Assembly: GCF_002307355.1 (NCBI RefSeq)
Contig: NZ_CP017481.1
Coordinates: 2,852,001 to 2,916,000 of the forward strand
Direction of reading: 5' to 3'
Length of the DNA: 64,000 bases
Source: Pectobacterium polaris
Lineage (GTDB): Bacteria > Pseudomonadota > Gammaproteobacteria > Enterobacterales > Enterobacteriaceae
Below the pieces are notes generated by a model. The model did no database searches. It was not told the origin of the DNA and saw only the letters and a list, made by a program, of their open reading frames with translations. The translations under genes were made by a program, and so were the position numbers. Of the stretch, positions 63,140 to 64,000 are shown piece by piece. The stretch's first letter is position 1. Every line of letters starts with the position of its first letter.

Positions 63140-64000
63140 ATGAGACACTGGCGACGTAACGCTATGCTGGCGACGCTCCCTGTCATTAGGGATAAATCGG
63201 TTCGTACGCCGTGGCGTGAATTCTGGCGGCGCTTTCTTCGGCAGCATGTCGCGGTCACCGCAGGTGTGTTTGTGCTGCTGCTGATTGCGATCGCGTTTCT
63301 GGCACCGTACCTGATGCCCTATGATGCCGAGACCTACTTCGATTATGACCGCCTGAATGAAGGCCCGTCGGCGGCGCATTGGCTAGGGGTGGATTCATTA
63401 GGGCGTGATATTTTCAGTCGGATCCTGATGGGGACGCGTATCTCGCTGGCGGCGGGCATTCTCTCGGTGCTGGTCGGGATGATTATCGGTACGACACTCG
63501 GTCTGGTGGCGGGCTACTACGAAGGGTGGGCAGACAGGATCATCATGCGCCTCTGCGACGTACTGTTTGCCTTCCCCGGTATTCTGCTGGCGATTGCCGT
63601 TGTGGCGATTATGGGCAGTGGGATGGCGAATGTGATTGTCGCCGTCGCGATTTTCAGCATCCCGGCTTTCGCCCGTCTGGTGCGCGGCAATACGCTGGTG
63701 CTGAAGCAACTTACCTATATTGAATCGGCCCGCAGCATTGGTGCCAGCGACCGGACGATCCTCTTTCGGCATATTCTGCCCGGTTCGGTGTCTTCCATCG
63801 TGGTGTTTTTCTCGATGCGCATTGGAATGTCGATCATCACGGCAGCCAGCCTGTCATTTTTAGGGCTGGGCGCACAGCCGCCGATGCCGGAGTGGGGAGC
63901 GATGCTGAACGAAGCGCGGTCGGATATGGTGATTGCCCCGCACGTCGCGATCTTCCCTAGTCTGGCGATCTTTCTGACGGTCTTGGCGTTTAATTTGCTG
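63140..64000 (+). CDS. gsiD: glutathione importer permease GsiD (3' end outside window)
   Basis: The ATG at 63140 follows GGAAAGGGA. The frame is open through the window end (287 codons of about 303). It matches Gsi[44 protein letters not shown] loop [20 protein letters not shown] and [20 protein letters not shown]. It pairs with GsiC in the inner membrane. The stop codon is not seen. Confidence 0.93.
   Translation, partial: MRHWRRNAMLATLPVIRDKSVRTPWREFWRRFLRQHVAVTAGVFVLLLIAIAFLAPYLMPYDAETYFDYDRLNEGPSAAHWLGVDSLGRDIFSRILMGTRISLAAGILSVLVGMIIGTTLGLVAGYYEGWADRIIMRLCDVLFAFPGILLAIAVVAIMGSGMANVIVAVAIFSIPAFARLVRGNTLVLKQLTYIESARSIGASDRTILFRHILPGSVSSIVVFFSMRIGMSIITAASLSFLGLGAQPPMPEWGAMLNEARSDMVIAPHVAIFPSLAIFLTVLAFNLL

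Overview
The window reads as chromosome of a soft-rot enterobacterium, most likely Pectobacterium. The 16250-16987 gene is a near match to the Pectobacterium quorum-sensing regulator family ExpR/VirR. YaiL, YmjA, MtfA, MoeA/MoeB and GsiA-D are recognisable enterobacterial orthologues, and the mtfA-tRNA-Asn and moeBA-gsi pairings are familiar enterobacterial synteny. Species assignment is inference from protein resemblance.

Left third (1-24760). A sulfur-scavenging cluster comes first: an arylsulfate sulfotransferase with a C-terminal thioredoxin-like domain (cut by the window edge), an ABC ATPase, a permease with two fused membrane halves, a divergent binding protein and a LysR regulator. After cdh comes the uptake half of a yersiniabactin-type siderophore system: fyuA (one-base frameshift), ybtX, ybtA and ybtPQ, with no biosynthesis genes. 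Three promoters in it share an operator of two ACCCG-type half-sites exactly 21 bp apart. Then follow the orphan LuxR-type regulator, a TetR regulator convergent with a pqi operon in which PqiA is split into two genes, a DUF3313 lipoprotein, cheV with a recognisable sigma-28 promoter, and yghU.

Middle (24761-41430). This is a patchwork of small units: a HigBA-like toxin-antitoxin pair, a PLP ammonia-lyase divergent from an ArsR regulator, HxlR, DoxX-like and NAD(P)-binding genes, an MFS pump with its divergent MerR regulator and a 19-bp-spacer promoter, a 6-phospho-beta-glucosidase, an orphan HTH protein, a cold-shock-domain protein, an ERIC-containing repeat, yaiL, the folate-independent methionine synthase pair mesD/mesX, ymjA, a gamma-glutamylcyclotransferase-like gene, a probably additional tyrosyl-tRNA synthetase and a PanE-like reductase.

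Island (41459-50696). About 9.2 kb is bracketed by a ~71-bp direct repeat ending at the 3' end of a tRNA-Asn gene. Inside are a P4-type integrase stub, IS3-family debris, a degraded ArdC-like antirestriction gene, ccdAB, an unrecognised 431-aa protein, and an intact three-gene operon: alpha/beta-hydrolase effector, small middle protein, and SMC-like ATPase with zinc hook. This operon is the most interesting system in the window. It fits the Lamassu / ABC-three-component class of anti-phage and anti-plasmid systems, with a lipase-like effector.

Right part (50697-64000). The core chromosome resumes: tRNA-Asn, mtfA, tRNA-Ser(CGA), a LprI-family protein, a 55-aa YqaE/Pmp3 membrane protein, a diguanylate cyclase, a YegS-type lipid kinase, a nitroreductase, moeBA, and the glutathione importer gsiABCD (gsiD cut by the window edge).
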